Assembly (NCBI GenBank): GCA_963722715.1
Contig: CAVROA010000011.1
Location: 124,001-188,000, forward strand
Direction: 5' to 3'
DNA: 64,000 nucleotides
From: DASQGA01 sp963722715
GTDB taxonomy: Bacteria > Actinomycetota > Thermoleophilia > Gaiellales > Gaiellaceae
This document shows positions 16,604 through 24,352 of this stretch, piece by piece. The notes under the pieces are model-generated. The model was given only the letters and a program-made list of their open reading frames with translations, made no database searches and was not told where the DNA came from. The translations under genes and the position numbers were made by a program. The number at the start of each line of letters is the position of its first letter. Positions within the stretch are counted from its first letter, which is position 1.

Positions 16604-17775
16604 AGTTCGCTCGCCGTCTCGACGCGGTCCCGCCCTATCTCTTCGCGGAGCTCGAGCGAAAGATCGCCGAAAAGCGTGCGACCGGAGTCGACGTCATCAG
16701 TCTCGGGATCGGCGACCCTGACCTTCCGAGCCCTGCTCCAGTGGTCGAGGCAATGCAGCGCGCCGTTGCAGACCCCGGGACGCACCGCTACCCGACAAAC
16801 CAGGGGCTTCCGGCTTTCCGCGAGGCCGTGGCGGAGTTCTACGCGGATCGCTTTGGCGTCACCATCGACCCCGCTACGGAGGCCATACCCGTGCTGGGGG
16901 GAAAGGAGGGAGTGGCACACGTCGCGCTCGCCTGCCTGGAGCCGGGAGACGTCTGCCTGTCTCCCGAGCCGGGCTATCCGCCCTACACGTCCGGGCCGGT
17001 GTTTGCGGGGGCGACGGTGCATTACCTACCGCTTGGCCCCGAGCGAGGCTTCATGCCGGATCTGGCTGGCATTCCTGCGGAGGTCAGCGCTGCCGCGAAC
17101 CTCCTCTTCCTGAACTATCCCAACAACCCCACCGGGGCGACGGTCGTCCCGGGCTTCTTCGAGGAAGCGGTCGAGTTCGCCGGCAGGCACGACCTCATCG
17201 TCATCCATGACGCGTCGTACACAGAGGTGGCCTTCGACGGCTATCGGCCCCCGAGCTTCCTCGAGACCCCGGGGGCCCGAGAGGTTGGGGCCGAGATCTT
17301 CTCTCTCTCCAAGGGCTGGAACCTGACGGGATGGCGCATCGGCTGGATCGCGGGCAACCCGGATGTCGTCGAGCGGTACCGGCAGCTGAAGACGAACGTC
17401 GACTCGGGGATGTCCGAGGCGGTTCAGCTGGCCGGCGTCGCTGCGCTCCGGGAAGCACGCTTGTTTCCGAAGGAGATGTCCGAGATCTACCGCCGTCGCC
17501 GCGATCTGATGGTGAACGCTCTCACGGCCATCGGGCTCCCGGCAAAGCCTCCGCAAGCGACCCCGTACATCTGGGTAGGTGTGCCGAAGGGTCAGACGTC
17601 GGCGGGCTTTACCGAGCTCATCCTGGAAGAGGCGGGAGTCGTTGTCTCACCGGGCCCGTCGTTCGGACCGAGTGGGGAGGGGTTCGTCCGGATCTCTCTG
17701 ACCGTTCCCGACGAGCGGCTCGAGGAGGCTGCGAGTCGGATCGCATCTTCGCTCGACATCGGCGCCCGGGCATAA
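16600..17775 (+). CDS. dapL: LL-diaminopimelate aminotransferase (DapL-type class I aminotransferase)
   Basis: This PLP enzyme probably converts tetrahydrodipicolinate and glutamate directly to LL-diaminopimelate. Motifs include VISLGIGDPDLPSPAPVVEA, the cofactor-binding FLNYPNNPTGATVVP, VIHDASYTEVAFDGYRPPSF and the Schiff-base lysine in SLSKGWNLTGWRIGWIAG. These match the non-plant DapL group. The GTG start (16600) overlaps the dapF stop by 4 bases and gives VKFARRLDAVPPYLFAELE, the family N-terminus, at 391 residues. Coupling with dapF strongly supports the DAP role over a generic aspartate aminotransferase. Confidence 0.92.
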   Translation: MKFARRLDAVPPYLFAELERKIAEKRATGVDVISLGIGDPDLPSPAPVVEAMQRAVADPGTHRYPTNQGLPAFREAVAEFYADRFGVTIDPATEAIPVLGGKEGVAHVALACLEPGDVCLSPEPGYPPYTSGPVFAGATVHYLPLGPERGFMPDLAGIPAEVSAAANLLFLNYPNNPTGATVVPGFFEEAVEFAGRHDLIVIHDASYTEVAFDGYRPPSFLETPGAREVGAEIFSLSKGWNLTGWRIGWIAGNPDVVERYRQLKTNVDSGMSEAVQLAGVAALREARLFPKEMSEIYRRRRDLMVNALTAIGLPAKPPQATPYIWVGVPKGQTSAGFTELILEEAGVVVSPGPSFGPSGEGFVRISLTVPDERLEEAASRIASSLDIGARA

Positions 17776-17782
17776 TCAAGGC

Positions 17783-19087
17783 GTGACTCCACACCAGCCC
17801 GACCCCGCACCGGGGGCGGAGCCCGAGCGAGGCTTCCTCGTCGCAGTCCTGCCGCAGGGAGCCGACGCCGAGGACGAGCTGGGCGAGCTCCGCGAGCTGC
17901 TTCGGACCGCGGGCGTTCTCCCAGTCGGCGAGCTCGTGCAGCGCCGCCCGTCACCGGATGCGCGGACCTACGTCGGGAAGGGGAAGCTCGTTGAGCTGAA
18001 AGCCGCCGTCGCCGAGGCCGAAGCCGAGTCCGTCGTCATCGATGACGACCTCGATCCCGGTCAGCAGCGTCGCCTCGAGGACGAGTTCAAGCTGCGGGTC
18101 GTCGACCGCACGCAGCTCATCCTGGACATCTTCGCGCAGCACGCGGTCACAGCCGAGGGAAAGCTGCAGGTCGAGCTGGCGCAGCTCGAGTACAACCTCC
18201 CGCGAATGCGAGGCCTCTGGCAGCACCTCGAGCGCCTCGGTGGGGGGATCGGAACCCGGGGGCCCGGTGAATCCCAGCTCGAGACCGACCGACGGCTGGC
18301 CCGCCGGCGGATCGGCGTTCTCCGCGAGCGCCTCCGACGTCTGGGGCGAGGTCGGGAGACGCAGCGGAAGCATCGCCGGTCCGGTGAGACGCCGGTGGTC
18401 TCTCTCGCCGGATACACAAATGCCGGCAAGTCGACTCTGCTCAACGCGCTCACGGGAGCGGATGTGTCTGTCAATGACCGCCTCTTCGAGACGCTCGATC
18501 CGACGACGCGCGGCTTCGAACACGAAGGGCGGCGGTACCTGGTCACGGACACGGTCGGATTCATCCGAAGGCTTCCCCATCAGCTGGTGCAGGGTTTCGC
18601 AGCGACGCTGGAAGAGACCCTCGTCTCCGACCTCATCCTGCACGTTGCAGATGCCTCGAGAACGGACGAAACCCTGGACGAGCTGGTCGAAGCCGTCGAC
18701 ACTGTGCTGCGGGAAATCGGGGCATCCGAGCTTCCGGTCGAAGTCGTGTTGAACAAGATCGACCAGGTCGACCCGCTTCGCCGCCGCCGGCTTGCGAACC
18801 GCTTTCCAGGCGCGATCCAGGTCTCGGCAACCACGGGCGAAGGCCTCTCCGAGCTCCGCGCGCGCATTGCGGAGCGCTTCTCGGCGCGCTTCGAGCGATT
18901 GCGGATGCTCATTCCCCACGGCGAGGGAAACGTGCTGGCCGAGCTCTACGAGCTCGGGGCGCCGATCGAGGAGCGCGCCGATCGCCCGGATGGCGTACTG
19001 GTGGTGGCGCGGCTTCCGCGTGGTGAAGCGGCACGTTTTGCGCCTTATCTGGTCGCGGAGAGCCCGGCGCGGGCAACGCAGGCGTGA
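17783..19087 (+). CDS. hflX: GTPase HflX
   Basis: HflX is a ribosome-splitting GTPase that rescues stalled 70S ribosomes. The N-terminal HflX domain shows DARTYVGKGKLVELKAAV and a glycine-rich linker, GGGIGTRGPGESQLETDRR. The G domain has G1 GYTNAGKSTLLNAL, G2 TLDPTTR, G3 DTVGFI and G4 NKID. Length is 434 residues. CATAAT ends 6 bases before the GTG start, again compatible with a leaderless transcript. dut overlaps its end by 4 bases. Confidence 0.96.
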   Translation: MTPHQPDPAPGAEPERGFLVAVLPQGADAEDELGELRELLRTAGVLPVGELVQRRPSPDARTYVGKGKLVELKAAVAEAEAESVVIDDDLDPGQQRRLEDEFKLRVVDRTQLILDIFAQHAVTAEGKLQVELAQLEYNLPRMRGLWQHLERLGGGIGTRGPGESQLETDRRLARRRIGVLRERLRRLGRGRETQRKHRRSGETPVVSLAGYTNAGKSTLLNALTGADVSVNDRLFETLDPTTRGFEHEGRRYLVTDTVGFIRRLPHQLVQGFAATLEETLVSDLILHVADASRTDETLDELVEAVDTVLREIGASELPVEVVLNKIDQVDPLRRRRLANRFPGAIQVSATTGEGLSELRARIAERFSARFERLRMLIPHGEGNVLAELYELGAPIEERADRPDGVLVVARLPRGEAARFAPYLVAESPARATQA

Positions 19088-19521
19088 CCGAGTTACCGGT
19101 TCGGAGGCTCCGCCCTGAGGCGAGACTCCCGGACCGCGCCTACGAGGGCGATGCTGGGCTCGATCTCGCTGCGAGCGAGGGATTCGAGCTAGCCCCGGGG
19201 GAGAGGAAGCTCGTCTCCACCGGACTTTCGGTCGCCATCCCATCCGGACATGCGGGCTTCGTCCAGCCGCGTTCGGGGCTCGCGGCACGGCACGGGATTA
19301 CGATTGTGAACGCACCAGGCCTCATCGACTCCGGCTACCGCGGCGAGCTCAAGGTCTGCCTCTTGAACACGGATCGGGAGCACACATTCACCGCCGAAGC
19401 CGGGGAGCGTGTGGCGCAACTCGTCGTCCTGCCGGTGGCCGCCCTTCGCCCGGTGGAGGTCGAGGAGCTCCCCGAGAGCGAGCGCGGCGAGCGAGGCTTC
19501 GGCTCGTCGAAGGGCAGTTGA
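19084..19521 (+). CDS. dut: dUTP diphosphatase (dUTPase)
   Basis: This trimeric enzyme hydrolyses dUTP to dUMP and pyrophosphate, keeping uracil out of DNA. All five motifs are visible in 145 residues: AGLDLAA, PRSGLAARHGI, GLIDSGYRGELKV, GERVAQLVVLP and the C-terminal RGFGSSKGS arm. The GTG start overlaps hflX by 4 bases (GTGA) and the stop overlaps the NUDIX ATG by one base (TGATG), so the three genes are translationally coupled. Confidence 0.97.
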   Translation: MTELPVRRLRPEARLPDRAYEGDAGLDLAASEGFELAPGERKLVSTGLSVAIPSGHAGFVQPRSGLAARHGITIVNAPGLIDSGYRGELKVCLLNTDREHTFTAEAGERVAQLVVLPVAALRPVEVEELPESERGERGFGSSKGS

Positions 19522-19970
19522 TGGAGCCGCGAATCCGGGTGTGCGCGATCCTGCGGCGCGAAGAGAAGATTCTCCTCTGCCGCCATCAGAAAGACGGCCG
19601 CGACAATTGGCTCCTGCCGGGCGGCGGAGTCCAGCTTGGCGAGAGCCTTGCTGACGCGCTGCAGCGAGAGCTGACGGAGGAATGTGGCATCGAGGAGAGT
19701 CTGCCTCTCGAGGGCCCGGTGGCTCTCGTGGACTCGATTGCACCCCAAGGTGCTCGCCCGAAGCATGTCGTCAACATCATCTTCGCGGGCTTCCTCGGAG
19801 GGCGCTCGCTCGAGGCTGTGACGTCGCGTGACGCTGCCGTTCGCGGCCATCGTCTCTTCGACCTGGACGAGCTCGAGGGCCTGAGCGTGCACCCACCGAT
19901 TCAACGCTTCCTGTCGCGCTGGCAGCCCGGAGATCCCGTTGTGTACCTCGGCTCACTCTGGGCTCCTTGA
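19521..19970 (+). CDS. NUDIX hydrolase
   Basis: This is a small nucleoside-diphosphate-linked hydrolase of unknown substrate. The Nudix box is complete: GGGVQLGESLADALQRELTEE followed by CGI (G-x5-E-x7-REUxEExGU pattern). The protein is 149 residues with one domain. The ATG overlaps the dut stop by one base, so a nucleotide-pool sanitising role (house-cleaning of damaged dNTPs) is plausible. The last 30 residues (IQRFLSRWQPGDPVVYLGSL) are typical of ADP-ribose/NTP-type Nudix enzymes but do not fix the substrate. Confidence 0.9.
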   Translation: MEPRIRVCAILRREEKILLCRHQKDGRDNWLLPGGGVQLGESLADALQRELTEECGIEESLPLEGPVALVDSIAPQGARPKHVVNIIFAGFLGGRSLEAVTSRDAAVRGHRLFDLDELEGLSVHPPIQRFLSRWQPGDPVVYLGSLWAP

Positions 19971-20065
19971 TGGCACAGATCGCGCGTCACCCGCGCAGCC
20001 TTCGCGGATAGCATCTGAAGAGGGAGGAGGCTGGGTCCACCTGTGAGGGCCAGGGCACGCTGCGG

Positions 20066-20818
20066 CTACTGCCAGCGGCCGCCGCGCTCGCGGGCACGGG
20101 CGGCCGCAACTTGCTGTGCCTGCCCCTCCAGCTCGTCCTCGAGCGGGTCGAGATGCGGAGGCTCACCGGTCTTCCGGGCGAGCGCCTGCGCCAGGAGCCA
20201 GTCGGCGAGCCAGGGGTTCCGCGGGAGCAGCGGCCCGTGCAGGTACGTCCCGAGCGCCCGCCCACGCCGGCAGCCTTCGTACCCGCTCTCGCCGTCGTTC
20301 CCGAAGCCCGCGACGACGCGGCCTAGAGGCTCCGCGCCGTTGCCGAGAATGGTCCGCCCAGCGTGGTTTTCAAATCCGGCGAGTGTCCTCCGTTCCCCGG
20401 GCTCGAGCTCGCAGTCGAGCAGGACGTCGCCGATCATCCGTCGCTCTCCAGCAACCGTCCACAGGTCGAAGACCCCGGCGCCCGGAAGCTCGGCTCCGGA
20501 ACGGTCGAGATACGAGCGCCCCAGGAGCTGGTAGCCGCCGCAAACGGCCAGAAGTGCCGCTCCGCCTGCCAGTGCCTCCTCGATGGCCTCGGCGTGCCCG
20601 GCCAGGTCCGGCGCGATCAGGGCCTGCTCGCGATCCTGCCCGCCCCCGACGTAAAGCAGGTCGTAGGCGGTTGGATCGACCGCCTGTCCTGGGCCGATCC
20701 CGCGGATCTCGAGGTCGATCCCGCGCCATCCGGCCCGGCGTGCCAGCACCGCCATGTTTCCGCGGTCGGCGTAGATGTTCAGGTGATCCGGATAGAGATG
20801 TCCGACGACGACTTTCAC
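20066..20818 (-). CDS. gatD: Lipid II isoglutaminyl synthase, glutaminase subunit GatD
   Basis: GatD supplies ammonia from glutamine to MurT for amidation of D-Glu in lipid II. It is a CobB/CobQ-like class I amidotransferase: KVVVGHLYPDHLNIYADRGN at the N-terminus, nucleophile Cys in LLAVCGGYQLLG, and catalytic His in GTYLHGPLLPRNPWLADWL. The GTG start at 20818 overlaps the murT stop by 4 bases; the longer open frame upstream is a shadow of murT. Length is 250 residues. Amidated lipid II is typical of Gram-positive actinobacteria and affects cross-linking. Confidence 0.94.
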   Translation of the reverse strand: MKVVVGHLYPDHLNIYADRGNMAVLARRAGWRGIDLEIRGIGPGQAVDPTAYDLLYVGGGQDREQALIAPDLAGHAEAIEEALAGGAALLAVCGGYQLLGRSYLDRSGAELPGAGVFDLWTVAGERRMIGDVLLDCELEPGERRTLAGFENHAGRTILGNGAEPLGRVVAGFGNDGESGYEGCRRGRALGTYLHGPLLPRNPWLADWLLAQALARKTGEPPHLDPLEDELEGQAQQVAAARARERGGRWQ

Positions 20819-22179
20819 GCCGCTGCCTCCCAGTACGGACGAACCAGGCCCCGATCTCCGATGATCCTTCTGAAAGCGAGCATGGCGGTGTAGGTGGGAA
20901 GCACCGCCAGCTCTCCCGCGGGCCCCGTCAGTTCCAGCCCACGATCGAGCGCCCGAGCAAGATCGGGCACAAGCTCGATTCGCTCGGCCTCGAGGCCGCC
21001 GTACTTGAACCGGAGCGCCAGCTCTTCTGCCCGTGAGCCGGTGGCTACGAGCGTCTCCAGCCCGTCGAGGAGGGGCTCGAAGTCCACGTCCCAGATCCAC
21101 GAGACGTCGCGGCCGTCCGCTATCTCGTCGTTCAAGGCGATCACCGCGTGCCGGGGCGGTCCGCCGGCGACGAGCGTTCGCACCGCCTCGTTCGCGCCGG
21201 CCGGGTTCTTGATCAGCAGCATCAACGCGCCGCGGTCGCCCATCTGGATGCGCTCAAAACGTCCGAACGCGGCTCGAAAACGTGCGAGACCCGCCTCGAT
21301 ATCGTCCAGGCCGGCGCCGAGGGCGAGGGAGAGAGCACTGGCCGCAAGGGCGTTGTAGACGTTGTAGAGACCGGGGAGGGGCACGCGCATGTGTCGGTTG
21401 CCTGCAGGGGTCACGAGAGTGAACGACGAGCTCTCGAGCCCTTCCAGCCGGACGTCTCGAGCCGCGACGTCCAGCGACGGCCGTGCATTGCCGCAATCCG
21501 GGCAGCGAAACGCACCGAGGTGCCCCATGTAGGCGGCCGCGTAGACATAGGGGGCGCCGCAGACGACGCAGTATTTGGAATCGGCGGCATGGGGGAGACG
21601 CTCCCGGGCGACAGTCGGGTCGTCGAGTCCGAAATGGAGGACGCGTGGCCTTGCCGGGGTCAGACTCGCGAGGAGGGGATCATCGGCGTTCACCACCACG
21701 ACGGCCGACTCTGGCAGGGCTGCAACGGCGCCCCGCCAGCGCTCCGCGATGATCTCGAGCTCGCCGTAGCGGTCGAGCTGGTCGCGGAAGAGATTTGCGA
21801 GGCAGACAGCGCGTGGCTTGATCTGACGGGCGACCTCGGGAAATGCGCCCTCGTCGACCTCGAAGAGCCCCAGGGCGGCACCCCGGGTCTCGAGGAGCGT
21901 CGAGGCGACTCCAGACACAAGGTTTGCCCCGGCGCGGTTGTGAGCGAGGGAGAACCGCCGTCCGAGGATCTCCGCAGCCATCGAGGCAGTGGTGGTCTTT
22001 CCGTTGGTCGCCGAGATGAGCGCGGCGCCTTCGGGGAGCCGACCCGCGAGCGTGGAGATCGCTTCCGGATCGATTCGCGCCAGGATCTTCCCCGGCAGTG
22101 TGGTGCCGCCGCCGCGTGCGGCCAGCCGTGAGAGCCGGCCCGCCGTGCGGGCGAGCGCGATCTCGAACGCCAGGCGCAC
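20815..22179 (-). CDS. murT: Lipid II isoglutaminyl synthase, Mur-ligase-like subunit MurT
   Basis: MurT activates the alpha-carboxyl of D-isoglutamate in lipid II with ATP, then uses GatD-derived ammonia. It has the Mur ligase ATP site SATNGKTTTASMAAEILG, a four-cysteine zinc ribbon (CVVCGAPY and FRCPDCGN) inserted in the central domain as in known MurT, and a C-terminal DUF1727 domain. I take GTG 22179, giving VRLAFEIALARTAGRLSRLA, because family members begin this way. A GTG at 22230 in frame would add 17 residues overlapping a repeat element. Transcribed divergently from the subtilase gene. Confidence 0.93.
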   Translation of the reverse strand: MRLAFEIALARTAGRLSRLAARGGGTTLPGKILARIDPEAISTLAGRLPEGAALISATNGKTTTASMAAEILGRRFSLAHNRAGANLVSGVASTLLETRGAALGLFEVDEGAFPEVARQIKPRAVCLANLFRDQLDRYGELEIIAERWRGAVAALPESAVVVVNADDPLLASLTPARPRVLHFGLDDPTVARERLPHAADSKYCVVCGAPYVYAAAYMGHLGAFRCPDCGNARPSLDVAARDVRLEGLESSSFTLVTPAGNRHMRVPLPGLYNVYNALAASALSLALGAGLDDIEAGLARFRAAFGRFERIQMGDRGALMLLIKNPAGANEAVRTLVAGGPPRHAVIALNDEIADGRDVSWIWDVDFEPLLDGLETLVATGSRAEELALRFKYGGLEAERIELVPDLARALDRGLELTGPAGELAVLPTYTAMLAFRRIIGDRGLVRPYWEAAA

Positions 22180-22197
22180 GAAGTCAAGTCTAGAGAC

Positions 22198-22328
22198 TCC
22201 CTCCGAAGGGGGAACTGTGTTGCCTCTCACGCAAAAGGGGGACGAAGGGAACGCAGAATCGACCTAGCTTGCTGTCTGCCAACACCTTCCACTTGCGGCC
22301 GTCCAAGCGACGGAGAAGGGAACACCTC
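22198..22328 (+). promoter_or_regulatory. Shared leader module, copy 1 (upstream of intact subtilase)
   Basis: In order: inverted repeat A (CCCTCCGAAGGGGG, 22199-22212); arm pair B (CCTCTC at 22223 with AGGGGG ending 22241) followed by ACG; the block CTAGCTTG with CCAACACCTTCCACTTGCGG; hairpin C (CCGTC-caagc-GACGG, 22299-22313); a purine-rich Shine-Dalgarno (AGAAGGG) and TTG. The same order appears at 24222-24352 and 26282-26404. Hairpin C keeps its pairing while its sequence changes between copies, which points to a functional RNA fold. Confidence 0.6.
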
Positions 22329-24200
22329 TTGCGGCACAACCCGGATTCGGAGAAGAACCAGATTCGATCGAGCGCCCTCTGGGGCAAGGGCTCGGGCGGC
22401 GATTCGCGCTCGAGCGCACTCTGGGGCAAGGGAGGCCGCGGCTTCGCGACCCTTCTCATCGCTCTCATTGCACTGACCGCCGTTCCGGTTGCCGCAACAG
22501 CCGAGAAGAGGCCCACCAACTCGCCGGCACCGGCAAATGAGGCGCAGGGAGGCAAAGCCCCGGGGATTCAGAGCGCTGTTGTGGCGTTTGTCGACCCCGC
22601 CCTGCGTGCTGCCGCGAGAGCGCATCCGGGCAGCAAGTTCCGCGTCATCGTCCAGGGCTCGAGCACACAACGTGCACTCGAGACTGCCGTCAAGGCCAAG
22701 GGAACGATTCGAAAGCGGCTCGGGATCATCACGGGCGCGGCGGTAACTGTGACCGGTGGCCGCCTCCTGGCGCTGGCGAAGAGCCCGTATGTGGAGTCGA
22801 TTACGCGCGACTCGCGCATGGTCGGAACCGCAATCACGTCACGGGACCCAAACGTCTGGGCCGAGACGACCGGCACCGACTCGCTCTGGACCGGCGTCAA
22901 TAACCGACAGACACCGACAATCGCGATCATCGACTCCGGAGTCGACAAGACGAAGCTCGACTTCCTCGGTCGTGTCGTCAAGCAGGTCAATCTCTCGAGC
23001 CTCGATCCCCTGGCGCTGGGCGACCAGTTCGGGCACGGCACGATGGTCGCGGGCCTTGCGGCCGGTGCAGGATCGGGTTACCCGAACAACTATCCCGGAG
23101 CTGCGCCCGAGTCGAACATCGTCTCGGTCCGCACGGCCAACGCGAACAACGAGTCGCTGGTCTCCGACGTGGTCGCCGGGGCGCAGTGGGTGCTCGCGAA
23201 CAAGGACGCCTACGGCATTCGCGTCGTCAATCTCTCGCTTCTCTCCGGATCGCCCTCGAGCTTCGTCAACGACCCGCTCGACCAGGCTCTCGAGCAACTC
23301 TGGTTCAACGGAGTCGTCGTCGTCGCCGCTTCCGGCAACGTCGGCGGGCCGGTGCGGATGGACTACGCACCTGCGAACGATCCCTTCATCATCGTCGTCG
23401 GGGCGACGGAGACCAAGAACACGAGTGCGGCCAGTGACGACACGGTTGCAGCTTTCTCGGGGTACGGACGGAGCTACGACGGCTTCGCGCGGCCCGACAT
23501 CGTCGCGCCCGGCCGGTACATGATCGCGCCGGCCCCGATCGGCTCCGTGCTCAGCCAGACCTACGCGGCCAATCTCGTCTCGCCGGGCTACCTTCGCCTG
23601 TCGGGCACGTCGTTCGCCGCTCCCGTCGTTGCCGGCGCCGCGGCGCAGATCCTCGCGCGCCGCCCCGGCTGGACGCCGGACCAGGTCAAGGGCGCCCTCA
23701 TGCAGACGGCAAATCCGGTCGCGGCCGGAACGCCGCAGGGTGCCGCGGGCGCCGGTGAGCTCGACGCGTACTCGGCTTCCAGGGTGACTGCCCCGATCAA
23801 TCCGAACGCGGCGGTGAACGCCTACCTCGGGACCGACGCGAGCGGCAAGAAGAGCTTCAACGCCGAGGCATGGTCGAAGGCCGTCATCGCGAATCCGACC
23901 GCCTGGGGCTCGTCGGCGGCCGGACAGGCCTGGGGCTCCGCCTGGGGCTCGGCCTGGGGCTCATACGCCTGGGGCTCGGCCTGGGGCTCGGTGCTCTGGG
24001 GCGGCGACCAGTCGATCGCGACGGCCACCGGCACTGCCTGGGGCAGCGCCTGGGGCAGCGCCTGGGGCTCTGCCTGGGGCTCCGCCTGGGGCACGGCGTG
24101 GGGCACCTACGCCTGGGGCTCCGCGTGGGGTTCCGCTTGGGGCTCCGCCTGGGGCACGGCCTCCGGGTCCGCCTGGGGCACGATCTTCCCTCGGGACTGA
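22329..24200 (+). CDS. Secreted subtilase (S8 peptidase) with C-terminal AWGS repeats
   Basis: This is a subtilisin-like serine protease predicted to be exported. The TTG at 22329 is preferred because the paralogue shares it and a Shine-Dalgarno sits 8 bases upstream; TTG 22269 is an alternative. The n-region contains RSSALWGKG twice, 14 residues apart, then the signal helix (FATLLIALIALTAVPVAATA). A propeptide of about 90 residues follows. The triad is Asp in AIIDSGVDKTKLDF, His in QFGHGTMVAGLAAG and Ser in LSGTSFAAPVVAGAA, with the oxyanion Asn in VVAASGNVGG. The last about 100 residues are Ala-Trp-Gly-Ser/Thr repeats ending IFPRD. Length is 623 residues. Confidence 0.93.
   Translation: MRHNPDSEKNQIRSSALWGKGSGGDSRSSALWGKGGRGFATLLIALIALTAVPVAATAEKRPTNSPAPANEAQGGKAPGIQSAVVAFVDPALRAAARAHPGSKFRVIVQGSSTQRALETAVKAKGTIRKRLGIITGAAVTVTGGRLLALAKSPYVESITRDSRMVGTAITSRDPNVWAETTGTDSLWTGVNNRQTPTIAIIDSGVDKTKLDFLGRVVKQVNLSSLDPLALGDQFGHGTMVAGLAAGAGSGYPNNYPGAAPESNIVSVRTANANNESLVSDVVAGAQWVLANKDAYGIRVVNLSLLSGSPSSFVNDPLDQALEQLWFNGVVVVAASGNVGGPVRMDYAPANDPFIIVVGATETKNTSAASDDTVAAFSGYGRSYDGFARPDIVAPGRYMIAPAPIGSVLSQTYAANLVSPGYLRLSGTSFAAPVVAGAAAQILARRPGWTPDQVKGALMQTANPVAAGTPQGAAGAGELDAYSASRVTAPINPNAAVNAYLGTDASGKKSFNAEAWSKAVIANPTAWGSSAAGQAWGSAWGSAWGSYAWGSAWGSVLWGGDQSIATATGTAWGSAWGSAWGSAWGSAWGTAWGTYAWGSAWGSAWGSAWGTASGSAWGTIFPRD
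23902..24188 (+). repeat. Tandem 12-bp coding repeat (AWGS)
   Basis: A 12-base unit close to GCCTGGGGCTCC recurs in frame more than 20 times, encoding Ala-Trp-Gly-Ser with Thr or Tyr variants (AWGT, SYAWGS). It is broken once by a non-repeat segment (VLWGGDQSIATATG). Array length could vary by slippage. A shorter, degraded version is present in the neighbouring pseudogene at about 25877-26040. Confidence 0.9.
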
Positions 24201-24221
24201 CCCGAACCGCCACAAGGTGAT

Positions 24222-24352
24222 CCCTCGATCGAGGGAACTTGATCCCCTCACCCCGGAAAGGGGGACGTGGGGATCCCCGATCCGGCGTAGCTTGGGTCTG
24301 GCGTACACACCTCCACTGCGGCCCGTCCACGGACGGGGAGAGGAACCAGACC
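24222..24352 (+). promoter_or_regulatory. Shared leader module, copy 2 (upstream of broken subtilase)
   Basis: Same order as copy 1: repeat A is a perfect 14-base palindrome (CCCTCGATCGAGGG, 24222-24235). Pair B is CCCCTCACCCC with GGAAAGGGGG followed by ACGTGGGG. The block GTAGCTTG and CACCTCCACTGCGG follow. Hairpin C is CCCGTCC-ac-GGACGGG (24322-24337), then GAGAGGAA and TTG 24353. All seven pairs of hairpin C are intact although its sequence differs from copy 1. Confidence 0.6.

Noticed and set aside
23902..24188. CRISPR-like array of short repeats
   Set aside because: The 12-bp units are contiguous and in frame, encoding AWGS; no spacers.
24262..24278. GGGGATCCCC palindrome as a separate element
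   Set aside because: Part of leader copy 2 and not conserved in copies 1 and 3, so not listed separately.
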